Below, piece by piece: positions 13,639 through 25,480 of a stretch of 64,000 bases of DNA. The position numbers and the translations under genes were made by a program. The stretch spans positions 26,426,649 to 26,490,648 of the forward strand of contig CM055100.1 of assembly GCA_029204225.1 (NCBI GenBank). Direction: 5' to 3'. Every line of letters starts with the position of its first letter. Position 1 is the stretch's first letter. Below the pieces are notes generated by a model, which did not search any database, was not told the origin of the DNA, and was given only the letters and a program-made list of their open reading frames with translations. Origin of the DNA: Diphasiastrum complanatum (lineage: Eukaryota > Streptophyta > Lycopodiopsida > Lycopodiales > Lycopodiaceae).

Positions 13639-13756
13639 GCTAAACTATAAAAGAAATACTACAAAGAGAAAATTTAAAACAACTACAATTTTTCTTTTAG
13701 TGTTGGCACATAGTAGAATAGGTTGACAAAAAGAAAAAAAAACTAGAGACTTAACT

Positions 13757-15017
13757 CTATGCTAAGCATAGAAACTTATGCTCGGCATGGGGTTGGAAAA
13801 ATGCAAGTATGCTAGTTTGAATAGAATATGATATTCAGAAAACAACATAGCAAACAAAAGCACTTGAAGACATAAGCACGAAATGATTCTAGACTGGCAA
13901 CCACATCTTTAAGTAGTTAGATAAAGATTTAGGACAAGAGTTAGGGCCCATAGACTTTTGAATTTAGGGCTACCTTAAAATTATAGGGTGACAATGTGGT
14001 CTATGTAAATTAGGAGGAAAATTTGTGCGTGGGTTAATATAAAATTTTAGGCCAATGCTACTATTGGGACACAATTTCAACTACCGACTCGTGATAACCA
14101 CAAAGATGGGATTAGCCTTGTCATTTTATTTAAACTCAAACCAATCAAATTAGCCACTACTTTAATTCGTTAGAGAATCTCAAGAATTTAAACTAACGTT
14201 CATGGATTTGCCAAATATTTTAGCGTGCCAAAGTTAAGAGCCTTTCAGCTTTGGTTGACTGCCAAGGTCACACACAACACAATTCTGTTTTCAGTTTCTT
14301 AAGCAAATCCAAAAAAATAAAAAATGAATTTTCTAAGTCAACATTGAAGTTGATTTCATATTTACAGTGCACAGTTGAAAAGAATATGAAATTTTCATTA
14401 ATAACATTGTCCCAATCCGAGCTAAAACAAAAATGTTATAGTGTTTGAAAAAAATTCAATTTAGTGACTAGAATGGGAGGAAAAGCCACCTTACAGACTT
14501 TAAAAATGGCACTCACCCAATTCCCTTCAACTTAAAACTTGAAGGACAACACCCACCTGATTCTTGTATATTATTTAAGAAACACGGACATGGCATAACT
14601 CACCTTTGCCAATTTATTTGCTCTGTTTGCACTCTCTGGCTCTTTGTTTTAGCGATCTGATTGATCTATTGCAGAAAGCATAAGCTCGACGGGATTGCTA
14701 ATTTGGACAAACACCGACATCCCAAAATTCCAGTAAGGTAAGCAAATTTTAAATCAGATTTCTTTGTCTTGAAAAAACATGTTAGGTTGCTATTTAGTGG
14801 GGCCCACAACCCATGCTCAGCATAGGTCTGTTTGTGACTTTGGCTCACAATAAGCTGCAACCAACAGACCTATGTTGAGCATAAGTTGAGAGCAGACCTA
14901 CATAAGTTTGTTCTCGAGCTATGCTGAACATGGGTCAAGAGCAAACCTATGATGAGCATAGGTCTTCTCCCAAAATCCACTCAGGATGAATTTGTAACAG
15001 AGTCATGTTAAGCATAG
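13757..15017. repeat. Dispersed CTATGCTNAGCATAG palindromes
   Basis: CTATGCTAAGCATAG at 13757-13771 is a perfect 15-base palindrome around one central base. Imperfect copies lie at about 13776-13789, 14812-14826, 14868-14884, 14918-14933, 14946-14962 and 15003-15017. Four of the later five are followed by a variant of AGAGCA or GGTCT. No gene is recognised in this interval. Confidence 0.6.
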
Positions 15018-15601
15018 CTAAAGAGCAGATGGATATGGCAATTGATAGAAATAATAGCAGCCTCAGAAACCTGAACTTGATCTGCAACAGTGGCAGCGAG
15101 GGTCCTCAATGGATTCTTCATGCTTGTAGGTCGCTATTTTTTCAGGACTGATCTGTACCTACTTTGCCATCGCTGGAAGAGGAGCAAGCTGCCTTCAGCA
15201 TGAGTAGAAGGGAGTTGTGTTGGACCCTTTCTGTGCCTCCCTAATCGGTGCAACCAAGAGGGCAAGGAATGGGCTTAGATCTCCAACCGGGTGAGTATCG
15301 GTGTAGTATCGGGCTTCAATCCAATGGGAAGAAGTAAACATAATGATAGGAGTGGAGATCTAGGCTTGCTAAGGTTGTCAATATTAGCTTCAGATATACT
15401 CATGCAGAAACCTAAATTTGTGCGGCGTTCATCTTTGTTTATTTTACTCTTTTTGGTCTTTTCTTGGCTTCGTTTATTGGTTCTTATCTAGGCATCCTTG
15501 TCTCTAGATCTTCTCCTCAAGAGGTTGGTCTTCTCAAGGGAGGTGAACGATGAAAGAAATCTTACCTACGGATCTTCATGATGGCTCCATGGTTTTCTTA
15601 A
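15018..15601. other. No recognisable gene
   Basis: Ordinary sequence without a supported ORF, ending at a (TG)n(GA)n tract. A 66-codon plus-strand frame from 15291 has a hydrophobic end but no recognisable family. Confidence 0.4.
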
Positions 15602-15763
<162 letters not shown>

Positions 15764-16199
15764 ATCCAATACAAAGGAAATGGCTCTCTCTTATAGATTT
15801 GAGAGGTGAGCCCCCTTCACTCTGATTGGCTATTGAAGTTCCATCAGGATCACTTTATTGGCCGTCAAGATCACTTTGTGTTTCTTGAGGTCAAGTTGTG
15901 TTTCCCAACTTACTTTATTGAATAATTGTGCTCCATGTCACTTATTAGCCTAAGGCCCAATGTTGGACTCACACATGTAGGATGCCAATTGGTTGCCTAT
16001 TTCTAATACTTCTGACTCTCTACTTCTGTTCTGTAGTGTTTGGTCTAATTGTAGGAGCCTTTTGCCATAATATAGAATATTTCATATCATACCCAGAATC
16101 GAACAGCATGCTCCTGCTGCCAAACAAGTGCCAATCCCATGGAATTCAGCCTCTGACTGGTCATTGGGGTGATGATGAGTCGCATTGTCAAAGTCTGTA

Positions 16200-17381
16200 G
16201 AGAGCATATGTATAGATATATTTCTCCAGAAAAAGTGTAGATTTGAGTTCGCTTACATAAAACTTGAGGCTTTATTTGATGACGATCAGCAAGAATATGG
16301 ATTTTACAAGTAGAGGTGAGGAAGTCCTCCAAATCCAAGGTAGAGCCTCCAAATGTCCTCCAAGCTACCTGCAAGCTTCAAGATGCTCCCCAACTCCAAG
16401 CTAGGATGCCTCCACCTGCAAGTAAGGATCTGCAAGCCTCCAAGGATCTCTCCTCCACCTATGTCCCTACTCTTTAAACACAAAGATAGATAACAAGCCG
16501 GCCTCAAGTATTCACCACCCAACCATAGCTAGATCCAAGCTCCAAGCAAGACCTATCTAGCACCCCCTTGCTAACCATAAACAAATCACAAGCATACCAC
16601 AACACTCCATATCATACTCAAGATCCAAACCCTACTTATGTCTCATACCATAAGCAAGATCCAAACCTCAAGCATACTACCACAAGAAAGCACTCTACAC
16701 ACTAGTAGCAACACTAGAGCATAAGCCAAGCAAACAAGAGAGATCTCCCCCTCCCAATGGGCGCCCTACTACCCTCATATAGATGGCCCATGGACCCCTC
16801 CAATGCACTATGGAGTTCCATGCTCATCCAATGAGAGAGAGAGAGAAGCCTAGGGGAGTTAAAGAATCTCCAAGAGCCTCCATAGGCTTATGGAATGTCA
16901 AGAGACTCCTTCCATAACCTATGACTCTTTGAATGCCTTTCTTGTTGGAGTTGGGAACTCAATGGACACTTTAGAAGGGCGCCCTCCTACTAGGTCCCAT
17001 TGCCCAAGTTGTGCAAGTATACTTTGGTCCTAGACCAATAAAGTGATATAGTTCAAGGTTGAGGCCCAAGGTTTAGAAAAATAGTCATCCAATGACTTTC
17101 TAACACCTCTCTAGGTTCCATACCTCCATCCAAGGCATAGACACCTACCTGCCCTTAACCAAGGACACTAGTATCTTAATCTAAGACACCTACCCATAAT
17201 ACTAAGGGTACCCCTTATCCAAGGGTCACGTGACTCCATACCTCCAACTAAGGTATAGTCACTTGTCTGTCCTTATCCAAGGGCACATACCCTTAATCCT
17301 AAGGGCACCTTGCCATTTAGCCCCCAACACTAAATGGACTATTAGGGGTCTGAAGTACTGCCAGTTACATAGGTATGTAAC
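16200..17381 (-). mobile_element. Putative 3' LTR of the gypsy chromovirus
   Basis: On the minus strand a polypurine tract (AGGGGAAAGGA) lies just downstream of the chromodomain region and is followed by TGTTACATACC, a good LTR start, at about 17381. The stretch to the left is non-coding, with many short CTCCAAG / GCAAG words. The far boundary near 16200 is a guess because no second LTR was found. Confidence 0.5.
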
Positions 17382-17458
17382 ATTCCTTTCCCCTAAACTT
17401 AAATTTTTCCTTGTAGGGAAAAATTTGGAAAATTCTTCTGGAGATCAGCCTCCTTTTC

Positions 17459-19890
17459 TCAGGTATCCTCCTCTTCTGATTTGCCCCTCCACCTGACTAA
17501 AAGTTCTCGAAGCACTCTACTCTGTAGAGTTTTTTGCCGACTATTAACAATTGTCTCGGGTTCAGTTGGTCCACTCACGGACTCATCACACAGAAGTTCC
17601 ACTAGATCTTCCACAGGGACCAGGGTCTCCCCAACCCCCAACGAGTGTTTCAACTTACTAACGTGGAAAACATGATGAATTCCAACATTAGCTGGAAGGT
17701 CTAATTTGTATGCGACCTTGTTTATCACTTAGATAACCTTAAAAGGACCGCAATACCTAGGTGCCAACTTTGCACACTTAATAGTTTTCAAGCCCCTAGA
17801 GTGACTAGGGACTCTAAAAAACACCCAGTCGTTGACCATGAATACCTTGTGCTTCCGAGATAGATCAGCATAGTGCCTTGTCCTGTCCTGGGCACTTCTT
17901 ATGGTATCTTTAGCTACCTGTAACATTTCTTGCATATCCGCAAGGAAATCAGCTGCGGCTTGCACCCGTAAGTTTTTCATACCAACGCTAATTGGTGATC
18001 GAGGTTGAAAACCATACATAAGCATGAAAGGGCTGAATCCGGTCGCTGAATGTTTTGCACTGTTATATGCAAATTCCACCAGTGGAAGGTACTGTTCCCA
18101 ATCAGAATGCCAATGACCCACATATGCTCGAAGCATATCCTCCATCGTCTGATTGGTCCTTTCCGTTTGACCGTCTGATTTCGGATGATCTGTAGAACTC
18201 AAACTTAAAGTTGTTTCCAACTTTTCAAATACTGCTTGCCAAAAATTTCCAGTGAATTTTGGGTCACGGTCACTGACAATATCCCAAGGCAACCCGTATA
18301 GTCGAAAAAGCTTCTCAACAAACAGTTGAGCTAGTTTTGAAGCTTTAACAGTAGTTTTCGTTGGGATAAATTGAGCAAACTTTGTAAGTCTATCAACAAT
18401 GACCCAAATCGAATTGTGGCCCTTCCCTGTACGTGGAAGCCCAACCACAAAATCCATAGATATATTTTTCCACTTTCCGGTAGGAATATCTAAAGGATGT
18501 AATAGGCCACTAGCTTTTAGCCTCTCTACTTTATTTAACTGGCACTTAGTACGTTTGTGTACATAGGCCTCTACCTGACTTTTCATCTTAGGCCACCAAA
18601 ATTGCCTTCAAACTAAGTCAAGTGTTCTTTGTATACCCGGATGGCCTGCGCATGGACTATCATGACACTCATGCAAGATTTGGGCCCTTACAGTGTCATT
18701 CTCTGGTACACACATCTTTCCTTTATGAAACAAAATCCTGTTTTGAATTAGAAAATCCGTTTTAGTCTTTCCCTAACTCGAGGAATCTTGCAAACCTAAA
18801 TCGACCCCCAAATGTACTTGTTGCCAATACTTTCCAAAAAAAAATCGGACTCATATAGTCCTTGAAGAGACTGAAACAACTCCGGTTCTATAACAGTAAA
18901 GCACAACTGATTAATATCCGGTAACCGAATCAAAGCATCCGCTAGAGTATTTTGACTTCCTTTACAGTAACGTATAGAAAATTCAAAGATTTGCATCAGC
19001 TCAGCCCATCTAGCTTGCCTCCTCTTTAAATCTGTAGCATCACAGAAATATCGAAGAGTCTGATGATCCGTCAAAACTTCAAATCTGGCTCCATACAAAT
19101 AATGTCGTCAAATTTTCAAGGAATGAACAATTGCAAACAGTTCCTTCTCATAGGTACAATACCTAGACTGAGCAGGATTGTTTCTTGCTTTCATAAGCCA
19201 TAGGATGTCCATCCTGCATCAAAACAACTCCAAAAGCATAATCACTGGCATCAGTCCTAACCACAAAAGTCTTATTAGTATTGGTGCCGAAGTGACACTT
19301 TTCTTAAGCAACTCAAAACAGTTATTCATATCCTCCATCCACACCACTAGTGGACTCTTAGCCCTCCGGATTAGCTTCTTATAGCCTTTCAAGGCCTGGG
19401 TAAGGGGAAATGCCAATCGAGCAAATTGGGAAATATGCCGACGGAAAAATCCCACAAACCTCAAAAAAGACTTGATTTCCCGAACTGTGGTGAGAATAGG
19501 CCAATCAATAACCCTATGATCACCCTCAATCTCCACCCCCCGTTTGGAAATCTTGTGCCCCAGGTAGGACAATTCCTTAGCAAAAAAATCACACTTAGAC
19601 TCCTTGGCAAAGAGCTTTTTCCTTCTTAGAATGTCCAAGACAATCCTAAGATGCTCTTTATGTTCCGCCAAAGTCTTACTGAACACTAGGATATCATCTA
19701 AGAATACCACTACGAATCTTCCGAAATATGGCCTGAACAAATCGTTTATCATTTGTTGGAAAGTTGTCGGTGCATTGGTCAAACCAAAAGGCAACACCAA
19801 AAATTCGTAGTGACCAAAGCAAGTTCGAAACCCGGTTTTTGGTATATCTTCTGCCTTAATGCGTATCTGATGGTAGCTCGATCTCATGTT
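17459..19890 (-). pseudogene. Ty3/gypsy chromovirus pol remnant (RT, RNase H, IN, chromodomain)
   Basis: The minus strand reads in gypsy order. Reverse transcriptase runs from about 19890 to 19220, with YHQIRIKAEDIPKTGFRT, FGLTNAPTTFQQMINDLF and the catalytic FLDDILVFS. RNase H is near 19098-18800 (FEVLTDHQTLRYF, RRQARWAELMQ). Integrase follows: a decayed zinc-binding region, then the core with DFVVGLPRTGKG, SDRDPKFTG and the catalytic Glu in GQTERTNQ. The C-terminal chromodomain (17728-17459) has PETIVNSRQKTL and LLVRWRGKSEEEDTW, which places it among chromoviruses. A stop at about 17729 separates integrase from chromodomain, and there are further frame breaks near 18590-18796 and 19098-19219. 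The N-terminal part of RT, protease and gag are absent; the match ends abruptly at about 19890. Confidence 0.93.
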
Positions 19891-20965
19891 TGGAGACTTG
19901 AAAACAAAGTCTTTGAGAGTCTTGAAGAAGATCATGGTTTGGATCCATGCTTTCATCATCAACACCAAGAGGGAATAAACATGATGAAGAAAAAAGACAT
20001 CAAGGAGGAACCCGAGAAGAAGAGACACTTGTCTCAAGGCAAAAGAGACCTGAATCCACATCAATATGAAGGTTTGGGTAAAGAGAAAAGAGTTGCAAGG
20101 AAGTTTATCCATATCTCTCTTTACTCATCTTATTTTGTATTTGATAAAAAACATGTCATGTACTTGACAAAGTCCTTTGATGATGTTCGTATGAACATTG
20201 TTTTTCATCCTATATCTTATGATGATGAAATAGTGATCATTACTACTTTGATTGGAGTTTCAAATATGTATTCAAAGCCCTCATCTTGTGATCCATTCAC
20301 CCTGAATATCCAAGGAATGAAGAGCTTTATTGGAAGGATGCCAAGTTGGAGTTCATTATTTTGGTGGATAAAGTCAAGATGGTGATATCTCAAGCTTTGG
20401 CTGTATGTACTTCATACAAAAGTTGGATATTTTGAAAAGCTGCTATTTTTCATGTTTATTTTGAGGAGGAGACTCGCATTTTGCAGCCCAAGGTGATCAT
20501 TCAACAACCTACCAAAGACAAAGCTTCGATCTTGAAGACAACCTTTACGGAGCTCTCACTACATTTGACAACTTGGAGCTCAAATTATGTTCTTATTGTA
20601 ATGAGTGATTATACTCACTAAATACATCAAGAACCTGTTAATTATGTTATTTTTATGCATGTAATTATTATTGATCCAAGATAGTCTCATCAAGCTAAAT
20701 TGTGAGTGTTGAAATTTCACAATTTCAGCTTGACCAATTTTGGTCACATGCATTGTAATTGGCAAGATGGCCATGTAAATAGATGCCACACGTGCCAAAT
20801 AGCATATGATGCTTTCCCAAGATTTCATTCCTCATATTACATTGTGATAGCATCTTTGAAATGAGGCCCTGAGTGTGCTTAGATAAGCTAGAAAAAATCT
20901 AGGAGATAAAAATAGCATGTTTTACATTGTTTTTGGATCTTGAGACCTTGACCCCACATTAGGGT
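19891..20965 (+). other. Unassigned sequence with an open frame
   Basis: A plus-strand frame stays open from the gypsy breakpoint to 20385, with a Lys/Glu-rich stretch (MMKKKDIKEEPEKKRHLSQG) and then FDDVRMNIVFHPISYDDE. I do not recognise the family. The frame has no clear start of its own, and the sequence from 20386 to 20965 shows nothing coding. It is possibly part of another transposon joined to the truncated gypsy element. Confidence 0.3.
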
Positions 20966-20970
20966 GGATC
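20966..20970. repeat. Target duplication GGATC (left, element E2)
   Basis: GGATC stands immediately left of the E2 5' LTR and is repeated at 32243-32247 after the 3' LTR. Confidence 0.8.
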
Positions 20971-22267
20971 TAAAGAAACAAAATATTTCTAGTGCCAAAG
21001 CCTTGCTAGCTCTCCAACCTGATTTTGACAGAAAAGACACAAGAAACGAAATTGTTTGCAAACAATTTCACGACACACGACACAAAATTGTTTCACAACA
21101 CAAAATCATTCTTGCTCCACGAACGACCAAGAAGATTAGCCAAATACCATGGGGTACAAATATTTGATCTGATATCATGACATCAACAGAAGTACTCTAG
21201 ATCATGGCTAATCTGCCACTCTTGTAATGTGCAAAAAGTACAAAAAGGACCAAGAGTGGATCCTAATATGATCCTCAAGAGGGATTGGTTGTCAGATTAC
21301 TTGATCTATCAATCTACTTCAGATTAAGATCAATCTAGATCGATTCTAGACACAAAATCCTAACAAGAACAATCATTAATTGAAGGTAAGTGTATTTTAT
21401 GGTTTCACATGTGTGAAACACTGTTTGAGTATGGACTCCAACATGAAAATCAAGTACACATTGATAGAACCTCAAAACAATCAAAACAAATGTAGACAAA
21501 TGGAGAGAATCACTCAAAATTGCTTCCAAAACCAAGATTGGTGTCTCACATTGATTATGGCCAAATGTGGCTCTATATATACAATAAGTGGGAGCTCGTG
21601 GTACTGATCATCCCTCTGATCCCACATGTGTGAAGGTGCGTTGTCATATGAAGATTCATCATGCAAAACTGACACTTGGACAAAACCTTCTATTTTGAGC
21701 ACTTTTGGTCCATTTTCCTTCTATATGGAGATCTACTTGGAAATCTTTTAGAACTCAAAATTCGCCTACTTCAGCTTATTCCACATGTGTGAGCTGTCCT
21801 CTACACATGGGATATGACACCTAACCAAAGGATGTGGCTCATGCAATCAATAGATTGATGCCATGTGTCATATGTCTAGAAAACTAGTTTTTGGCCTTTT
21901 TAGCCACTAGAACTTGAATTAAATCATATGTACATCCTATATGATTATGGTACATGACAAGTGCACTAGTTTCACATGTGAGAACAGGCTACACACATGT
22001 GTGTTTATCTATATACAAGATTTTTGGCCTCTACCAAGCTCATTTTTGCATTTTTCACACTCCTCCTCAAAAATCTAGCTTGGTAGATCTAGCTTGATGG
22101 AAAACATGATGATCTTGAACTTGACTCCATGGGCTGAATTGGTTTCTGCTGGTTCGAAAGGTGTGAAGATCAGCCAATGAGCTTGATGTTGATCTGAAAT
22201 CACAATATCCATGATAGTGCTTCTTTGATGTTGACATCTTTGATGAGCTTGAGAGCTTTGCACCATC

Positions 22268-22930
22268 CTAGCACCTCCAAAATATATTCCTTCTCATGCT
22301 AATCTCAGATCCAATGAGGCTAAATACTTCATTATGGAGATAAGTGTCTTTAGAAGATGATTCACTTACTCTCATAAAGAGTTTACAATCTGCCTCAATA
22401 CAAATTTTCAAACTATGAGTGAATAAATCACTTTTGCTCTTGCATGACTCAAGAGCATACATTTGATGAAATAACCATTTGCTTTCTGATTGATTTAAAA
22501 TCAATTTCAATATTATAAGAACATCATCTATGTTCTCAAGAGAGACTTCATACTCAACTAGTATGGCTTTATTCCAATTTTGAGATGCAATGATCTCACT
22601 AAAGCAAATTGATTTATCAAATGACATAAGAGAAGTAAGTATGATATGTATACCACATAAGATATGCTCCTCTTTCCCTTGAAATGTGAGCCACATGGAA
22701 TCAACCATATTTCTTGAGTTTCTTTTTGGAATCACAACTTGAGAAGGTCTCTCCTCCTCAATCCTTGGCACACTTGAACCTTGAAATGATTCTTTAAGAT
22801 CCTCTTCATGGTGCTCCTTCTTGATGGAAATCCGAGACCTCCATGTCTCATAATGATCACAACAACTATGACCACACAATATGCACTTCCTATGATTATC
22901 AAAATTACTTATGCTAGAACATAAGTCCAA
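22268..22930 (-). CDS. Element B protein, distal part with module copy 2
   Basis: A 220-residue open frame. It begins with a Cys-rich stretch (CILCGHSCCDHYETW, residues 16-30) and has EEERPSQVVIPKRNSRN (58-74). Residues 109-210 (22301-22606) form a module starting ICFSEIIASQNWNKAILVE and ending DTYLHNEVFSLIGSEI. The same module occurs upstream in this element and again at 55.6-55.9 kb. The frame overlaps the preceding ORF by 22 bases in another frame, so either a frameshift is used or one of them has mutated. The function is unknown. Confidence 0.55.
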   Translation of the reverse strand: MDLCSSISNFDNHRKCILCGHSCCDHYETWRSRISIKKEHHEEDLKESFQGSSVPRIEEERPSQVVIPKRNSRNMVDSMWLTFQGKEEHILCGIHIILTSLMSFDKSICFSEIIASQNWNKAILVEYEVSLENIDDVLIILKLILNQSESKWLFHQMYALESCKSKSDLFTHSLKICIEADCKLFMRVSESSSKDTYLHNEVFSLIGSEISMRRNIFWRC

Positions 22931-23772
22931 AAATCACCACAACTTGGCATGATTTTTCTAGTATTGAAATCAAAAGGCATTTCCATCTCAATAAGGCTAA
23001 CTACTTGCTTATGGATATAAGTGTCCACTTTGGATGCTTCACTTATTCTCATAAGAAGTTTACAACTTGCCTTTAAGATTGAAAACTTACAATTTTCATC
23101 TTTATGAATGAACACATCATTCATGATCTTATTGAAACCAAAAGATCCTACATTATGAAGATAGTTCCATTTATTTGACTTCATAACTAATGTAAGCTTA
23201 CAAGGAAAACATATTTTGCTATCTTTTAAGGCATCACACTCAACTAGTATTGCCTTAATCCACCTTTGAGATTCAAAAAGCTCTTCAAAGCAAAATGGTT
23301 CTTCATAAGTTGACATGATAGCATAAATGAAACTATTTTCATTTTGTGATTGCTCCTTATTCTTGATTGATTTCTCTTGGATAATAACAATAAGTTTGAA
23401 CTTGTCCAAAGTTACAAGCAAAATACTTTCCAAGGACATAAAATAAATCCAAGTTACTTTCATGAAAGTGACATCTATCTTTGCATCTTGAACCAAACAA
23501 TGCACTTCCAAATGAAAAAATTCAAAAGATTTGACATGTGTTGTGATGGACTCTTGAAGACAAATCTTGCAAGTCCTTGTGAGACTCCAAGCCTCATTCA
23601 CCTTTCCACAAAGGAAACACCTTTCCTTGGACTTGTCCTTCTTGTATTTGCATTTCGAACTTGAAGCTCCATCCTTCTCCTCGGCCCCCTTGCTTTGGTT
23701 CTTCTTCGATGGATTGGTCTTTTTTCGTAGCATCTTGAGGAAAAATATCTTTCCTTGCCACAAAGGTTGCAC
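22909..23772 (-). CDS. Element B protein, CCHC-like part with module copy 1
   Basis: A 287-residue open frame. It starts with a Lys-rich linker and ERCFLCGKVNEAWSLTRTC (residues 50-68), a decayed CCHC-like motif. Residues 161-265 (22978-23292) are module copy 1: CFEELFESQRWIKAILVE at the start, SCKLLMRISEASKVDTYIHK near the end. The beginning of the module resembles the start of Copia reverse transcriptase (FEEA...W..AM.EE), but the resemblance does not continue. The overlapping upstream frame (23894-23598) holds another knuckle-like CNLCGKERYFSSRC that lacks the His. Confidence 0.55.
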   Translation of the reverse strand: MQPLWQGKIFFLKMLRKKTNPSKKNQSKGAEEKDGASSSKCKYKKDKSKERCFLCGKVNEAWSLTRTCKICLQESITTHVKSFEFFHLEVHCLVQDAKIDVTFMKVTWIYFMSLESILLVTLDKFKLIVIIQEKSIKNKEQSQNENSFIYAIMSTYEEPFCFEELFESQRWIKAILVECDALKDSKICFPCKLTLVMKSNKWNYLHNVGSFGFNKIMNDVFIHKDENCKFSILKASCKLLMRISEASKVDTYIHKQVVSLIEMEMPFDFNTRKIMPSCGDFWTYVLA

Positions 23773-23894
23773 GTAGGATCCTTTCTTTCCTTCAATAGGA
23801 TGCCACCTATTGATGCCATGTGAATAAAAACCTGTGATATGATTCTACAAATGTAATTTGTGACTTTCAAGAGACTAGATTTGAACATCTTCAA
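23598..23894 (-). pseudogene. Gag zinc-knuckle fragment of element B
   Basis: A 98-residue frame with CNLCGKERYFSSRC: the spacing is C-x2-C-x9-C, and the usual knuckle His is Tyr. It is followed by an Arg-rich tail. It overlaps the next ORF in a different frame. A near-identical copy lies at 39371-39667. It looks like what is left of a Copia gag nucleocapsid region. Confidence 0.5.
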
Positions 23895-25480
23895 TAATCT
23901 AGAATGATTTACAAAAGACCTAGCTCACAAACCTAAGAATCAATCTTCACACTAATGACTAGTCACTTGGAAACTTTGCTTTGATCACTAAGACAAAAGC
24001 ACACAATCTTTGAATCAAATCACAAAAGAAATCAGATCCAATCTCCTATTGGACTCATCAAATACCAATGACTCTTTCTTTTGAAAGTTGAAATGGATAT
24101 GAAAAGATTTGACACCTAGATTTTCCTTTTTACTTGACTAGTTCTCTCAACACTTGAGATTCTTGAACAAAAGATGGGTTTTGTTTCAAACACATGAAAA
24201 TCAAACTTAATCACTTCTTTTGGACTCACTCTTGACCCAAATAATCTCACTCTTGAGATTTAGAATGAATTTGATTTGATTTGAAAACAAACTATACCAC
24301 CAATTTTTCACAAAGCTTAAAAATTTAGACAACTAGAGATTTCCAAAGATCTCAACCATGCATGAATACTCAAATATGGACTCCTCCTCATTCTAGACAT
24401 CAAATGGGATCACAAATTGACCCTCACACTCTCACAAAGAAAATTGAATAGAACTAATTTGAGTTTCATACATACTATGTCAATTTTTTATCAACAAATT
24501 GAATTGAATCACTCCTATTGGATTCCACCAATTACTCTACCTTTTAAGACTTGGAATGAAATTCAAAATCAAAAGTTGTGATTTTTCTCACTAAGATATT
24601 GTGCTTCAAAGAGCTAATGCCACTTAGAAAGATTTGATCACATAGGAGAAGACAAATTCTTCACCAATAACAACACATAATGAGCTTCTAGATCTTGCCC
24701 TCTACAAAGGAAGGAACTCTTAGAAAATTGGATCTCTCTCTACACATTTGCCATAGACACCTTAATGACTCTTTTCAAACCATACAATCACTCAAACAAA
24801 TTGAGTAGGGTTGAACAATGTGACTTGGATCTCAATCTCTTTTCTAGAACTCTCAATTGAAGCCAATCTATGTCAAATTCTACAAATGATTTGCATAGAT
24901 GCTCTATATGCACTAGAAACTCTCAAAGGTTTCACTTGGAGGACAGATCCAAGGATGTTTTCTAGCAAATTTATGCTTCTAAACTTGACCCTATCACTCT
25001 TGAACAAATCTAGATTGATGGTACAATGGATTTCAACCTCTCACCTTGCATATCACTCAATCTATGATTTTTAGCAAAATCTTTCTCAACGTCAACATGC
25101 ACTCAAAAAATCAGAGATAATCAATTAATGCCCCTGATTCAAGCTTCAAATTTAGTTTCTTGGCTGATCTAATCCAAGAACCAATCAAAGGATTAGATTC
25201 TCTATATAAAATGCTTGATTTTGCACCAAAAATCATTCAAATTGGGTATGTGAATCAAATTCTACAAATTTTTGAAATTTCTCAGCCAAAACTGGAGCTG
25301 TACGGCCTCACACATGTGAAAAGGGTTCCTACAGCCCACAACAAGATCTGGACCAAAATTTTTGAGGATAGCTATCAAATCCAACTCGCTACACAAAATT
25401 TGACTAGTTTCCAAAAAACTGCTAATTTTGGCTTTGATTTGGATTAACCCTATCAATTTCAACAAAACCTCTTGTACTAG
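23895..25480 (-). other. 5' leader of element B
   Basis: The leader lies between the primer site and the first gag-like frame. It has no clear ORF and is AT-rich. CACACATGTG occurs near 25308-25317. The part next to the primer site is shared with element A (about 6890-7347), and the part next to the gag with the broken copy at 39.7-39.9 kb. Confidence 0.6.

Noticed and set aside
13757-15017. CRISPR-like array
   Set aside because: The repeats are short palindromes with irregular spacing in a plant genome. There are no uniform spacers and no cas genes.
16085-16160. tRNA-like T-arm (GTTCGATTC on the minus strand)
   Set aside because: No acceptor stem, D-arm or anticodon arm could be formed around it. 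No tRNA gene is supported in the window.
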